DNA of 64,000 bases, taken from Zoroaster sp. YZ-2022 (lineage: Eukaryota > Echinodermata > Asteroidea > Forcipulatida > Zoroasteridae). The notes beneath the pieces are model-generated. The model made no database searches. It saw only the letters and a program-made list of their open reading frames with translations, and had not been told where the DNA came from. The position numbers were made by a program, and so were the translations under genes. The stretch is taken from the NCBI GenBank assembly GCA_029582265.1, contig CM055816.1, positions 2,508,992 to 2,572,991 of the forward strand, read 5' to 3'. Positions 33,036-45,900 of the stretch are shown here, piece after piece; position 1 is the stretch's first letter; each line of letters opens with the position of its first letter.

Positions 33036-33300
33036 TGGGGTGTAGGTGGGTTGGGGTGTTAGTGTCTGGTAACCTTGGATTGTGAGGGGATTTTTATGCG
33101 TGGGATGGGATGTAGGTGGGTTGGGGTGTTAGTGTCTGGTAACCTTGGATTGTGAGGGGGATTTTTATGTGTGGGATGGGGTGTAGGTGGGTTGGGGTGT
33201 TAGTGTCCGGTAACCTTGGATTGTGAGAGGGATTTTTGTGCGTGGGGTGGGGTATAGGTGGGTTGGGGTGTTAGTGTCTGGTAACTTTGGATTGTGCTTT
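33036..33300. repeat. 71-bp tandem repeat, 3.7 units
   Basis: Units start at about 33041, 33111, 33182 and 33253 with 'tgtaggtgggttggggtgtt' and contain 'agtgtctggtaaccttggat'. The array directly abuts the truncated polymerase fragment and probably marks a deletion or recombination point. Confidence 0.85.
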
Positions 33301-33653
33301 AAGAGGAAGGGTCCGTTTGGAAGAGTATACGTTTAGTATGGCCTACATATTTATTCCACTCACTGCGTAATTATATCGGATTTTTGTTTTATTGTATAAT
33401 GGAGAATCTTTAATTACTGTTGGTTTATTTAGAATTGTTTGTCTGCATGTATACTCACCTAAATGCTTAAGTGGTAGTTTGTATGTATTTATTTATGTGC
33501 GTGTTTATTTATTTCCCTTTGTTCAATTTAATTTTTGCAAACTGTTTTGTCTCTTCGTTTGTCATTTCTCTTTTAATTCACAAATTGTTAGGTTTCATTC
33601 CTCTTCTTTTTATCCGTTTCTTTGAAATATTATGTTTTGTTATGTACTCTAAG

Positions 33654-33902
33654 TTACCTGGTTTGAGTTCACGGTAGTCGGGGCACATATGTGTTTCTTT
33701 GGACAAGAACCGGATCCCAACGAGTTTGGGAAACTTCGCTGGGTGATGCCAGCTAAGCTTAAACACAGATGTGAATGTACCAGTATCATGCCTGGTGGTC
33801 TTAACACTTATACACCAAAGAGAGACTTTAAACCGTTCTATACTGACCATCCACTGTTTACCGACTATCAACCAGAGATTGACAAATACTTCAACTGCAC
33901 AG
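33654..33902 (+). CDS. Exon: unidentified Cys-containing extracellular domain
   Basis: An 83-codon exon between acceptor tactctaag and donor gtaagg, phase 1 on both sides. It contains 'TWFEFTVVGAHMCFFG', 'HRCECTSIMPGGLNTY' and 'DKYFNCT', the last with a potential N-glycosylation site. There are four Cys. The composition fits a secreted domain; I do not recognise it. At least one exon upstream is needed for the start and signal peptide. Confidence 0.6.
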
Positions 33903-36900
33903 GTAAGGATTTGTAAGATATATTTAAAATAATCTTGTCTCAGAATTATTAAGTATGTTAATATAACAATTGACAGGTACCTGTCGAATAATTGTGTAAT
34001 CATGCATTCTGATTGGCTTTAATATTATTATCGAGTTGAAATGAGGGAGGCCTGTAAATATCGGTGCTGTTAACAAAACTGTATGCCTCCTTTTTTTTAA
34101 TCAAGATATAAATATAAATTATAACATTAAAAAACACCCTGTTGAAGTTTCAGCTTATTACAATGTGAAAATAATTAAAATATATTCAGATTTTTCGTAT
34201 TCATTCTAATGCGAAATTTACAAACGAATACTCTTTCCTAAATTAGAACTGGAAATGGTGACCCTTTTTAAGTGACAGAAAATAAGACTAAATTATTCCT
34301 AGGAGCTACTGATGACATGATCAGCACTACACCAAGTAAGTTTCCCAGTACAATTTCAAAACATTTATTTTTGAAATACCAATACTATACTAATCTATAT
34401 TTAAACGTTTAATTATCTCCAAAAAAAGGAAATAATTTGAATAATGTGATCAGATCATAATACTTGGCAAACAATTATATTTCTCCAGATTGCAAAACCC
34501 CCTGTGGTAATGGAGGTTGGCTGGATGATGAAACCTGTCAATGTGTATGTGTGAACAACTGGAGAGCCAACAATTGTTCTCGTAAGTCGAATAATAAAGT
34601 TTGGTATGTTGTTCAATGAACACTATATACGTCTCGATAGTGATAATAACTGTCATATCTATGGCGCCTTTTCCATGAGGTGTAAAGCGCTCAAAATGTA
34701 CAATTATGAGTCAGAATGGGAGTACAAAGTACGCGTTTTATTTTAATTCGTCAGTGTTGAAGGGAACAATGCGCTTTGAGCCGAGGTTCGTTTTCAATGT
34801 TTCCGTACATCATGTCAATGCAATTGGAGATGTCATATATTATTCAATAATATCATCCTGATAAATTATCATCCTGATAAATTACTTCTCCTGATAACCC
34901 AGTTTCCCAGTTTCAGAAACATTCCAACCAATTTAAATGAAACTAATAGTTGATTTCTACACATATTTCCTGAGCAGGATCAATATCTATTTACTGAATT
35001 TACGAAATTGTGATTGTGATCAAAGTTGTATTTGAACATCACAAACAACTTGGTGAATCCACTATGGCTCATTGCTGGATGTGTATCAGTTCTCCTTGGT
35101 ACAAAACTGTTCAACTTTTCTGGATATCTCAAATAGTCTTACCGAACATTTTGTTCATTTGTAGATCCACCAAAACAATATAACTTAAGCTAAATCCTGT
35201 TGAAGTACTTAGATTATTAGTAAACATTTAACTTTAGTTGGTCTTTGACCCCTAACATCTTCAATCCACTAGGTGTACGTTCCCTTGCATAAGCAGTCTT
35301 GCATATAAGCTGGGATTGGTTCAGTTGGGAATACTTGGTGGAACCAGGATTTTCTGAGGATCACTTCAAACTGCATTATGTATAGGGCCTAAAAGCAAGT
35401 AATCAGGGGCGGAGCCTGTGCCCCTTGACCCTCCCATAGTTACGACACTGACTCACGATCATTGTAACAACAATTCATCAAAATTGGTTTAGCAATTTTG
35501 TACTATTAGTATCATTTTTTATGTTTTTGAAAGACAGAATGTTAAAGAGCCTACAAAATTTTATCGTAGATACATATTTCAACAAAAAGCTATCCTTCCG
35601 GACAGTTCAAACAAAATGGCAAGTCTATTTATAAGGTTAAGTGAATATTGAGTATGCTGTTTAAATTTGTTAAAATGTTCATTCTTAATCCTCGATTTGT
35701 GAGAACACAACAGAAACTCAGTATCACAGCAACACTGCAAGTGCACATAAATCCAAACCCAAAACCTTGCTCAGGTAAACAGTGGTAACCAAAGACTAAG
35801 TTAACACTACGAATTTATTTACTGCATCTCCCAGAGTCCGGCATTCTCTTGAAGACGATCACAGCATACTGAACGATACGTTGAGTTGTAACCTAGTTCT
35901 TTTCAGAACTAATTTCTACTCAATTGAGAATTTCATATGGTGTCAACGCAAACAGTCTTTACTAAGTTAACAAGATAACAGATTAAGATAACTGACTTTT
36001 GAAAAGTTAAAGAATTCACAAATCAACCATTTCCGGTTATGGCAAAGTTATTTTGCGTTATCTCATACGAGTACATGTTGCATTAATGAACAACTGCTGG
36101 TTTGATAAGATCAATAGCCCGACGTGCCATTTGGTTTTAAAGAGTAAAATAAATGATACCTTTTACTTGACCTCTTTTCAGAGTGTGCACTGACCTGCGA
36201 GAATGAAGGTACACTGGATAATGGCACCTGTCAATGTGATTGTGATCAAAACTGGACTGGTAAAAACTGTTCTCGTAAGTAAAAATAACAAAGATACGAA
36301 AATAAACCAACAGACAACTGCACCTGCTAACAGTTTAAGAGTTGATTTGTTTTTTGCCCTTACACCGACGTATGCATGTAGCACTGTATATATTCGACCA
36401 GTGCTTTCCGAGCGTCTGTGGAAAAAATCCCACCCGACTCCCCTGTGGATTTTTAGAATTGTTTGCATTCATTCAAATGTGATCCATTTAACTGTGTTAT
36501 ACATTTCACATGTAAGACGGAATCATTTCTAAGTTTGTTTGGTATATCACCAACTTTACAGTAAGTTTTTAGATTATAATTTAGTAATTTTGTAATCCGA
36601 TGATTACCACATGTAATTTTTAAAGACACTTCTAATTTTCACGAAAGTAGGTGACTCGTTTTGGCAAAGGAAATAATCACATCCTGTTGAGAACATTAAT
36701 CATGAAGAATCATGTTAATTGGAAGTTACAGCATTGGTATTTGGCTCCCTAGAACTAATCTCTTAAAGATTCATCACAAAAGGTTTTTAAAAAACGATGG
36801 AAAACTGTTGCATGTTCTTAATTTGTTTGATAAAAACGTTGCCGGACGGAACCTCTTTGAAATTTCTCTACAATGAAATCATTTTGCTACAGTTTCCATG

Positions 36901-39900
36901 CTCATGAGACCTGCACTGGCTATGTACAATTATGGGCTATGTATGCGCGCAAAAATTCACCTCAATTTAATGTGGGCGATTACCAAGACTATATTACCAA
37001 AATTCATCTTGTGAAATTATTCCGTCGGAAGTGCTTTCATTTTAGGCAATACTGAAAACAAATTTTAATTAAATATCGTCATCATTTTGTTTAAAAAAAT
37101 TTGCTGAAATATTAATATCATTCTTCACACATTTCATGATTTTTCATGTTTTCTGAATGCATAATAAAGTGACAAAATCCACACATATAGAGTATGCCAA
37201 AAAGTGCAACATTCAGAAAACAAATAATTAAATGAAATCCACCCCTTTTTACCCAATCCCAAAGCCCTAGATCCAGAAATACAATCAATTAAGTGAAAGG
37301 GTGTAAATTTTACTTGGGCCACTGTCACCTGGACATGCTGGATCTGGGTTATGTGTATATAACACAAATGTGTGCAATATCTTTAATTTACCTGAAATGG
37401 ACTTATAAATTATTTTCTCACAAAAGTATTATTTCAGCACAAAATGCAACTCACCATGTGAATATCATTGAGATAAGAGATCATTAGATCATATTGTTAT
37501 GTTATACATTTATTGAAAAGAAAAGAAAATGTTGATTAATAATAAATAATAATAATGAAACTTATAAAGCGCAATCTATCTAGAAACCTAATCCGAGGCG
37601 CTGGTGATAATGAAAAAGACACAAAGATATGGAACATTAGATAATCATGTGCATTCATTTACTTCCACAGCCATGACAGCATTCACACCCCTGATAAGGT
37701 TCCCAACACACAGAGAGGCCCAACGAGAATTTGACATGCTTCCGCAATTTTGCTCTAGTTTCCTTAAAAAAACATCGGAATTGACCGGGGAAATAGTTTC
37801 ATGTAGCTAAGAAACTGTTCTACCTATGACATTACACCAGGTTTCCATCAAAGTGTTTTTTGCCTTTCAAAATTGTTTTGTCAATGTTGCACTTTTTTGG
37901 CACACTCTGTATAGACCGTTTCACACGATAAATGGCGATAAATCGCATCCATGTTTTAAAAAAATAGCAAATCCCAGTCGTGTGAAAGCTATCCTTGTAA
38001 TTTTAAGTTTAAATTCTTTAAATACTTTTTTAACCATGACAAAAAACCTTCTATTTATCTTTTCAGAGTGTGCACTGACCTGTGTGAATAGTGGTACGCT
38101 GGATAATGGCACCTGTCATTGTGATTGTGATCCAAATCAAAACTGGAGTAGTAAAAACTGTAGTCGTAAGTAAAATAATACGGATTATTGTGTAACTGTT
38201 TCCCTAAAATAAACCAACAAATTATAGAACAAACAAACAACTATTTGACGCGTATATGTGCCAGCTGTTCGCCACCTGTTCTATTTAGCTGGGGGTATCC
38301 CCCCGTTGAGGGACGTTCGAAATTAAGTACGGTACTTCGTTGACTCAAGATCACTGTAAAAGGGATCACTGTAAGATGTGCTCAAAGCAAATATCAATGT
38401 TTGACCTTTCACCATTTTAGTGAGGTTATATCATTAGGAAACTAAACCACATCAATTGTATTATCGCAAAAAAGTCATTTTATCCGAACTCCTTTTGTCT
38501 CGATTTCAGAAAACCTAAGGTCCACTGAAGGAAAACAAAGGGTCCTCTTACATTTACACGAGCAACAACGCACATATTCCTGGTGTTAATTACACAACTT
38601 TTGGACAATACTTGCGTGATTTTGTTTACTAATGGCATGACTTTGCAAGGGAAACATCTGAGAAATGAGACGATTTTTTTTTAACATAGGAGAATCATTT
38701 GTTTTCCTCCAGTGCACCAGACTGCGTTATATCCTGTGAGAATGGAGGTACACTGGATAATGGCATTTGTGTTTGATAAGAATATCCCGACGTGCCATTT
38801 GTTGGAATCAGTCTAAATCTTGTCGACTTGATCCGATTCCTACATGGTTACTAAAGAGCTGTCTCGATGAACTTGCACCTGTTATCACCAAGATTATAAA
38901 TTTGTCGTTCCGGCATGGTCGTTTTCCTGACGCACTAAAACTCCCCACTGATTAAGAAACACAATCTCGCAGCAGATAACTTAAAAAACTACAGACCAAT
39001 AGCAAATCTCAAGTCCATTGAGCGGGCCGCAGCTTCACAGATTCAAGGCTATCTTGCCAGAAATAGCCTTTTCGGCCGAATGCAGTCTGCTTACCGGAAA
39101 AACCGTAGTGTTGAAACGGCTTTACTTCGTGTTTATGATGACCTGCTACTCGCTGCAGACAAAGTTCATGAATCATTTTTAGTTCTCCTTCACTATTCTG
39201 CAGCATTCGACACAGTTGATCACCTCGTGCTATTGCAGCGTCTACGTCATAGATACGGCATCCTCGGCTCCGCTTTAGACTGGTTCACTTCACATTTCAA
39301 GAATCGTCAACAATCAGTTGTTATCAATAAAGCTGCTTCTCCTCTTCGTCATGTCAGCACCGGGGTTCCCCAAGGCTCTATTTTGGGCCTCTTGTGCTTC
39401 GCACTCTACACAGCCCCACTGGAAGACATCATTTCTTCTTACGACATCAAGTGCATGTTGTATTGTACACATTGCCCACTATCCAATGACGATGGACGCA
39501 GCCTAATACTTGACCTGCGTAGCTCCTATACTGTATTGTACACAATGCCCACTATCCAATGACGATGGATGCAGCTTAATACTAGACCTGCGTAGCTCCT
39601 ATACTGTATTATACACATTGCCCACTATCCAATGACAATGGATGCAGCCTAATACTAGACCTGCGTAGGTCCTATACTGTATTATGCACATTGCCCACTA
39701 TACAATGACGATGGATGCAGCCTAATACTAGACCTGCGTAGCTCCTATACTGTATTGTACATTTTGCCCACTATCCAATGACGATGGATGCAGCCTAATA
39801 CTAGACCTGCGTAGGTCCTTTACTGTATTATACACATTGGCCATTATCCAATGACAATGGAGACGTGCTAGATGGCGACTGTATAATTATGGTCATTAAA

Positions 39901-42900
39901 TGCAGGCAATTACCAAGATTATATAACCAAAATTCATCATGTAAACTTATTCCGTCGGAAGTGCTTTTATATTAGACAATACTGGAAATCAAATTTTAAT
40001 AAAAATATTGTCGAACATTTTCCGTTAATAAAGATTCCCAATTTCAGCCAAGTGTCAACCAAAAAAATGAGATGAAATATTAAATTTTAATTAAATATCG
40101 TCAAACATTTTGTCGACCAAAAAATTTGCTGAAATATTAATATCATTCTACACACATTTCATGATTGTTCTTGTATACTGAATGTATAATAGAGTGACGA
40201 AATCTCCACACATACAATAAACTAATCATGTTGTAAAAATGTTTGGTGAACTTCCAAATAATTATTGCAAACTCAACATGTGTGAACTATACGCAATAAA
40301 AACACTAATACGGCAACGATTTTGCGGAAGAGACGTGCTAAAATGCAATAAGACATTGCTCTTAATGGGGTCCATCATTTAAAGGTGTGTAGCCTAACTA
40401 CTTGACATGAAACGTTGGCCCTAGACGCTATATATTGCATTAACAGTTTATCTCATGTAGTACACTTGGTCACACGATACAAAATACATTAATATTATAA
40501 TGTACACTTTGTAATGAGTTGTGATTTACCGAACTAAAAGATCCATCCTTTACAAAATCGCACCATGTACGTCCAAGTGAAACCCAGTCTGCAGATTCCA
40601 TTCAGGTTTGGTATCGTAACATTGGGCGTGAACCCTGACTCCCTAACATGCATTTTTATTTTTGGCTGCGAATTTCGATTTTTCGAAAAGCAAATAACTA
40701 ATTAAATACATACTGATCACTTTTTAGTTAAATATCAAGGAGCTTCGAGTTTTTGTTTCCGCAGATGATAAGCGTGTCAATGCAATTTGATAATAATATA
40801 AACAATATTATTTTACATCCCTTGCCTTTATTTTCCAGAGTGTACGATGTCCTGTGATCATGGTCAACTCAATGATCAGACATGTCAGTGTGAATGTGAG
40901 GAAGGCTGGATTGGCAATTTATGCTCAATAGGTACGTACAAACTATGGGATGTACATTGCAAAAACTGACGTTGTCAAAACTATATGGTGTTTATGTTGG
41001 GCAGTTCACTCAATATGAACACCATGGAAGAATAAAGTTGACATCACTGGTGTTATTTGAATAAGCGATCATTTTGAGCCGAGAACAACTAATACAAGTG
41101 GGGGCATTTTTACAATGGTAAAATAACACTCTCAAAACAATAAAAACACAAAACAAAATTTTTATTGATCTTTTACTGATATAAAAGAATAAAACGATCA
41201 CATATTTAACTGTTTGATTTAAATCCACGACAGTCCCCCTTTAAGGGAACAATGCACTTTGAGCTGAAATAATAACAATAACTGCCATTATTGTTGAATG
41301 TTTCCGTAGATAATAAGATTGTGGATACAATCGAATAGAATTTCATCAATAATAATGTACAACCCTGACTTTATTTCCAGGGTGTGAGCTATCCTGTGAG
41401 AATGGTGTGCTCAGTGATCAGAAATGTCAGTGTGATTGTTACGCCAGCTGGAGTGGTAATTTATGCGCAGGTACGTATAAACTGTGGGATATACACTGCA
41501 ACAACTGGGAGAGTTAAAACTACCCAAGTGGTGTAGGCAGTTCGCTCAATATGAACACCGTGGAAGAATAACGTTGATATCACTGAAATAGAATCTCATA
41601 CATGGTTTAAACCAATAATAATGTACAACCCTGACTTTACTTCCAGAGTGTGAGCTATCCTGTGAGAATGATGGTTCGCTCAATTATCAGACATGTCAGT
41701 GTGAATGTCTTGGAGGCTGGAGCGGCAATTTATGCGCAGGTACGTACAAACTATGAGATACCGGTATGCACTGCACAAACTGGGAGAGACACCAGTTCGC
41801 TCAATATCAACACCACTGAATACAGTTAACATGCATCACTGGTGTTATTTGACCAAGGAACATTTAAAGGGACAATATCGTCACGATCAAAACAGACATT
41901 CCACAGGGCATGGAATCGGTGTCCTAGTTTAAGATGAAGACTGACTGAAAATTACTGGCTCATTTATGCAGCAGCGACGATAATATGACCTAATCATGTG
42001 AGGTATTATTTTCAGTCATTGAGTTAATCTAAAACTAGCACTCCGATTCCATGCCCTGTTGATCGTGATGATCCTCTTAAACTATGTCACATTTACATTT
42101 CACATTAAAACTAAAGAACACCAATTGTTTTCTATATTGTCTAAATGTTACCCTGACAAATTATTCCTCCTAAAGTGCTTTCATTTTGGAGAAAATTTCT
42201 AAAATCGCCACTTTGTCCAACAGTTTCTCAATTTCAGTCGTGCCCATCAAATGAGCTGAAACAATAAATATTTTTTTCACACATTTCATGATCCTCAATG
42301 TATGATTCTATGATAATCAAAATCATGAATTTATCATTTGATAAATCAAAATTTGATTTGGTGAACTTGCAAAGAATGTTCACATACTAACTCAGAGTAA
42401 ACTGCACAAACAAACAAATAAATATTTCAAATCGACAAATATTTGACGGAAAGACATGTTCAAAATAGATGTAATAGATGTAGCATAATACTTAACATGA
42501 GTAGATCCTATACACTGATCTCTATACTAACTGGATAGGAGATCGCGCCGATTGGCTGAAGCTCGTTGTTTGCCATCTTTGTTACCCCAAGAAAGAAGGC
42601 GCATGCTACCTGACCTTTTGGGGGAACTAACATGGCGGCCGGTTGCTTCAACTTTTTATAGGCCAATCAGCGCCCATCTCCTATCCAGTTAGTATAGAGA
42701 GTGTTCTATACTGTATTATACACAATGTTCAATATCTAATGAGAATGGAGGCTTGCTAGATAGCTACATATTGTCACTGATCAAAGTTAGAAAGGCATGG
42801 CCTGTTTCACTGAGTGACAAAAATGGTTACACATTCATAACAGAAGTAATACGAGTCTAAATTTCATCAAATTAAGTGACTCGTATTGTCAAAGGGAAAA

Positions 42901-45900
42901 TCACATCGTTTTCACAACATAATTCAAGGAAAATGTTAAGGGATAAGGTACATCATTGAGAAATACGTTTTTAAGAAATAATAATTACATTTTTAAGAAA
43001 GAAGAAATTATTAATGTTTTTTTAATTGTAACTTTTTGAAAATCGACAGAATAATTCTAATTTCAGTATGATAGCAGCAATCTGGACGGAATCTTTTCTT
43101 AGAATGATTAATGACTGCATCATCTTAACACCAAGTATGCTTTAGATAATTATTTGTTAAGTTGATAATCTGGTCATTACCAATGTTGTACCTTCCCTTT
43201 AAGTCTCAATGCAATATTGTCGAGCTTATTGTATAATGACTTATGGGGTATTATTTACTGCATTTTGCAGATTGTGAACTAGAATGCGACTGTACCCGTT
43301 TTCTCCACGGGTCTGATTGTGAGTGTACACTTTGCATTAACGATGTACAGTGTTCAGGTAGGTCAAAACATGGTTTTCACTATTTTTAAAACGTATTCCT
43401 TCTCGAATACTGTGTGGAATAGTCCCAATACGGTATATATTTCCCCGTATGATGACAATGAAAGATCGTGAATTGTTTGTTAATCAAACAGGACTGATAG
43501 CCGAGAAAGGAAAAATGAATAATTTAATAACAAAAACCCCCAGTTCTTTTCAGAACTAATTACTACTCAATTGAGATTCTACATGGTGTCACCGCAATTA
43601 GTCTTACTTAAAAACCAGTAAAATGTATCAAACCTTCCATTGCTATCCTACGAAAAAACAATGAATGTGGCATACGGAATGTTCCATGCAGTTTACCGTA
43701 ACGAGAAGGTGAGAACTAGTTTTATGCTTTGAAAATACTGAGAATCAGCAGAGAGTAATCCAAAGTTGTCACATAGGACTTTATAAATAGTGCCCACTCA
43801 TGATTGTCCATTGACAAACTGCACATTAAATATAATGTGAAGCTTTATTTGCAGTTAAAGGGACAATATCATCACGATCAAAGCAGACTTTCAACAGGAC
43901 ATGGAATCGGTGTCCTAGTTTAAGATGAACACAGTGACTGGAAATGACTAGATAATTTACACAGCAGTAACGGTAATATTACCTTCATGTGGGGTATTAT
44001 TTTCAGTCACTAAGTTAATCTAAAAACTAGCACTCCTATTCCATGCTCTGTTGATCCTGACTATAATTATTAACCGAGATGCGGTTACCTTCTGGCAGAT
44101 AATTTCCTGTTTTTAAAAAAGAGTACTCTTTTCTAAATTTCGTATTAGAATGAATACGAACAATCTCAATGCATGTTCAATATTTTCTCGTTGAAGATAC
44201 AACGTAATAAGCTGAAACATTCACTGATTGGTTGTTTGATAGATATCTTGATTCAAAGAGAACAAGAATACTCATGGAAGAATTTTGACAATATTATTAT
44301 TATCCAATGTTGAGCCTTCCTTTTACTTTACATATATTACCGTATTGTTGATCCCTTCCCACTGCACCGTCCTATATCTACCATGTATGAGTATTGTGAC
44401 GCGACAGAGGTAGACTTCGTGCGCCATGATTGCCAGCGAAGTTAGACAGCGTGTATAGCGTGCAGCAGCGAAGCTCCGCCTAGTGCGCGCTGATTGGCTA
44501 GGGCGAGTCACTGCGCTTATGACGTGCAGATGCGCACTGCGGATAGAGCTGGCGAGCGGCTATATAAGGCGCTGCTTTCTAGCGTATAAGGCAGGTGGCC
44601 TAAGCTGACAGAGTTGGCATGGCATGGCATGGCATGGCATGGCATGGCATGGCATGGCATGGCATGGCATGGCATGGCATGGCATGGCATGGCATGGCAT
44701 GGCATGGCATGGCATGGCATGGCATGGCATGGCATGGCATGGCATGGCATGGCATGGCATGGCATGGCATGGCATGGCATGGCATGGCATGGCATAAGCT
44801 GGCATAGTTAGCATGATCTGATAGAGTTAACACGAGCTGACAGCATCGTAGTTGGCATCTACTGATGAACCGGTAAGACACCTTTAGCGTGTAAGCTGGT
44901 TATTACAAAACGCAAGTTAATAACTTAATTATACCCCAAGCCCTTCGCATAACATATATGTATATGAAAAATCTACCACTGACCATTTATTTATAGCAGA
45001 AATATAGTGTGGAATTACTCTAAGAAACTTGTTTCACGTCCGCAATGACTCAAGTGTGTCATGAACTAAAGGCATGATCCCTTTAACGTGTTTCTTCTCT
45101 CAAAATGTTGTACACGTTCGTCCCTAATAGTCCGCATTATGTCAGGACAATGGAAGAGCTTATTATTTTACCAGAGATCGTACGTTGGTAAACTTGGCCG
45201 GACAAGACCTTCCTGAATAAGGACACAAAGCATACGACCTTATAACATAATGGGCTTGGTATCATACACTTTGTCCAATCAATTTACCAGTTGGTCTGAA
45301 TCCAAAATGTCATTTACAGACCAACCATGTGGAATGTTTATTGATACATTTATATGTGACACCACTGATCTAATAGCTTGACTTTAGCCATATTCTAATC
45401 TACAACCTTCTGAATGACCACACTACCACTCAGCCTACTGGGTTATTATACATGTATCACACGTGTCTGTCGTTATTTTACCGGCAATTTGTATATCAAC
45501 GGACATTTGTTTCCATTTCCCTTTAGAAAGGTACGGAAGCGCATTGCTGCCAAATTGAAGGGTAAAAACATTTTTTTTAAGTCGTTCGAACGAGATAATA
45601 AGTCGTTACATAGTAAGTCGTTCGAACGAGATAATTAAGTCGTTCGAACGAGATAATAAGTCGTTCGAACGAGATAATTAAGACGAAATCGCACTTGATG
45701 GCTTAATGTGTCTAAAGCCGTGTTCGCATTGGACTTTTGTTGGTTAACCCATATCCGCCTAACCATGTAAACACACAAAATACTGTATGTGCCTAAGCCC
45801 CCCGCACAGAGATACATTGTTTTTGCACACAATCAGAAAGATTCTTTTTTTTAGAGAATATTACAATCACTGACACAGACACATAATATACTGATGGAAA

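Larger units (their letters stand above)
43358..45531 (+). other. Intron, 5' part, with repeats and a promoter-like block
   Basis: No exon recognised. It holds family B copy 5 (43541-43613), a family A MITE (43855-44066), the old dispersed repeat also seen at 13690 (44095-44240), a GC-rich promoter-like block (44380-44600) and a pentanucleotide array (44616-44795). After 44880 the sequence is AT-rich without features. Confidence 0.5.

Noticed and set aside
44517..44881. Open frames through the pentanucleotide array
   Set aside because: They are translations of (GGCAT)n in different frames, with no start context, splice sites or non-repeat protein sequence.
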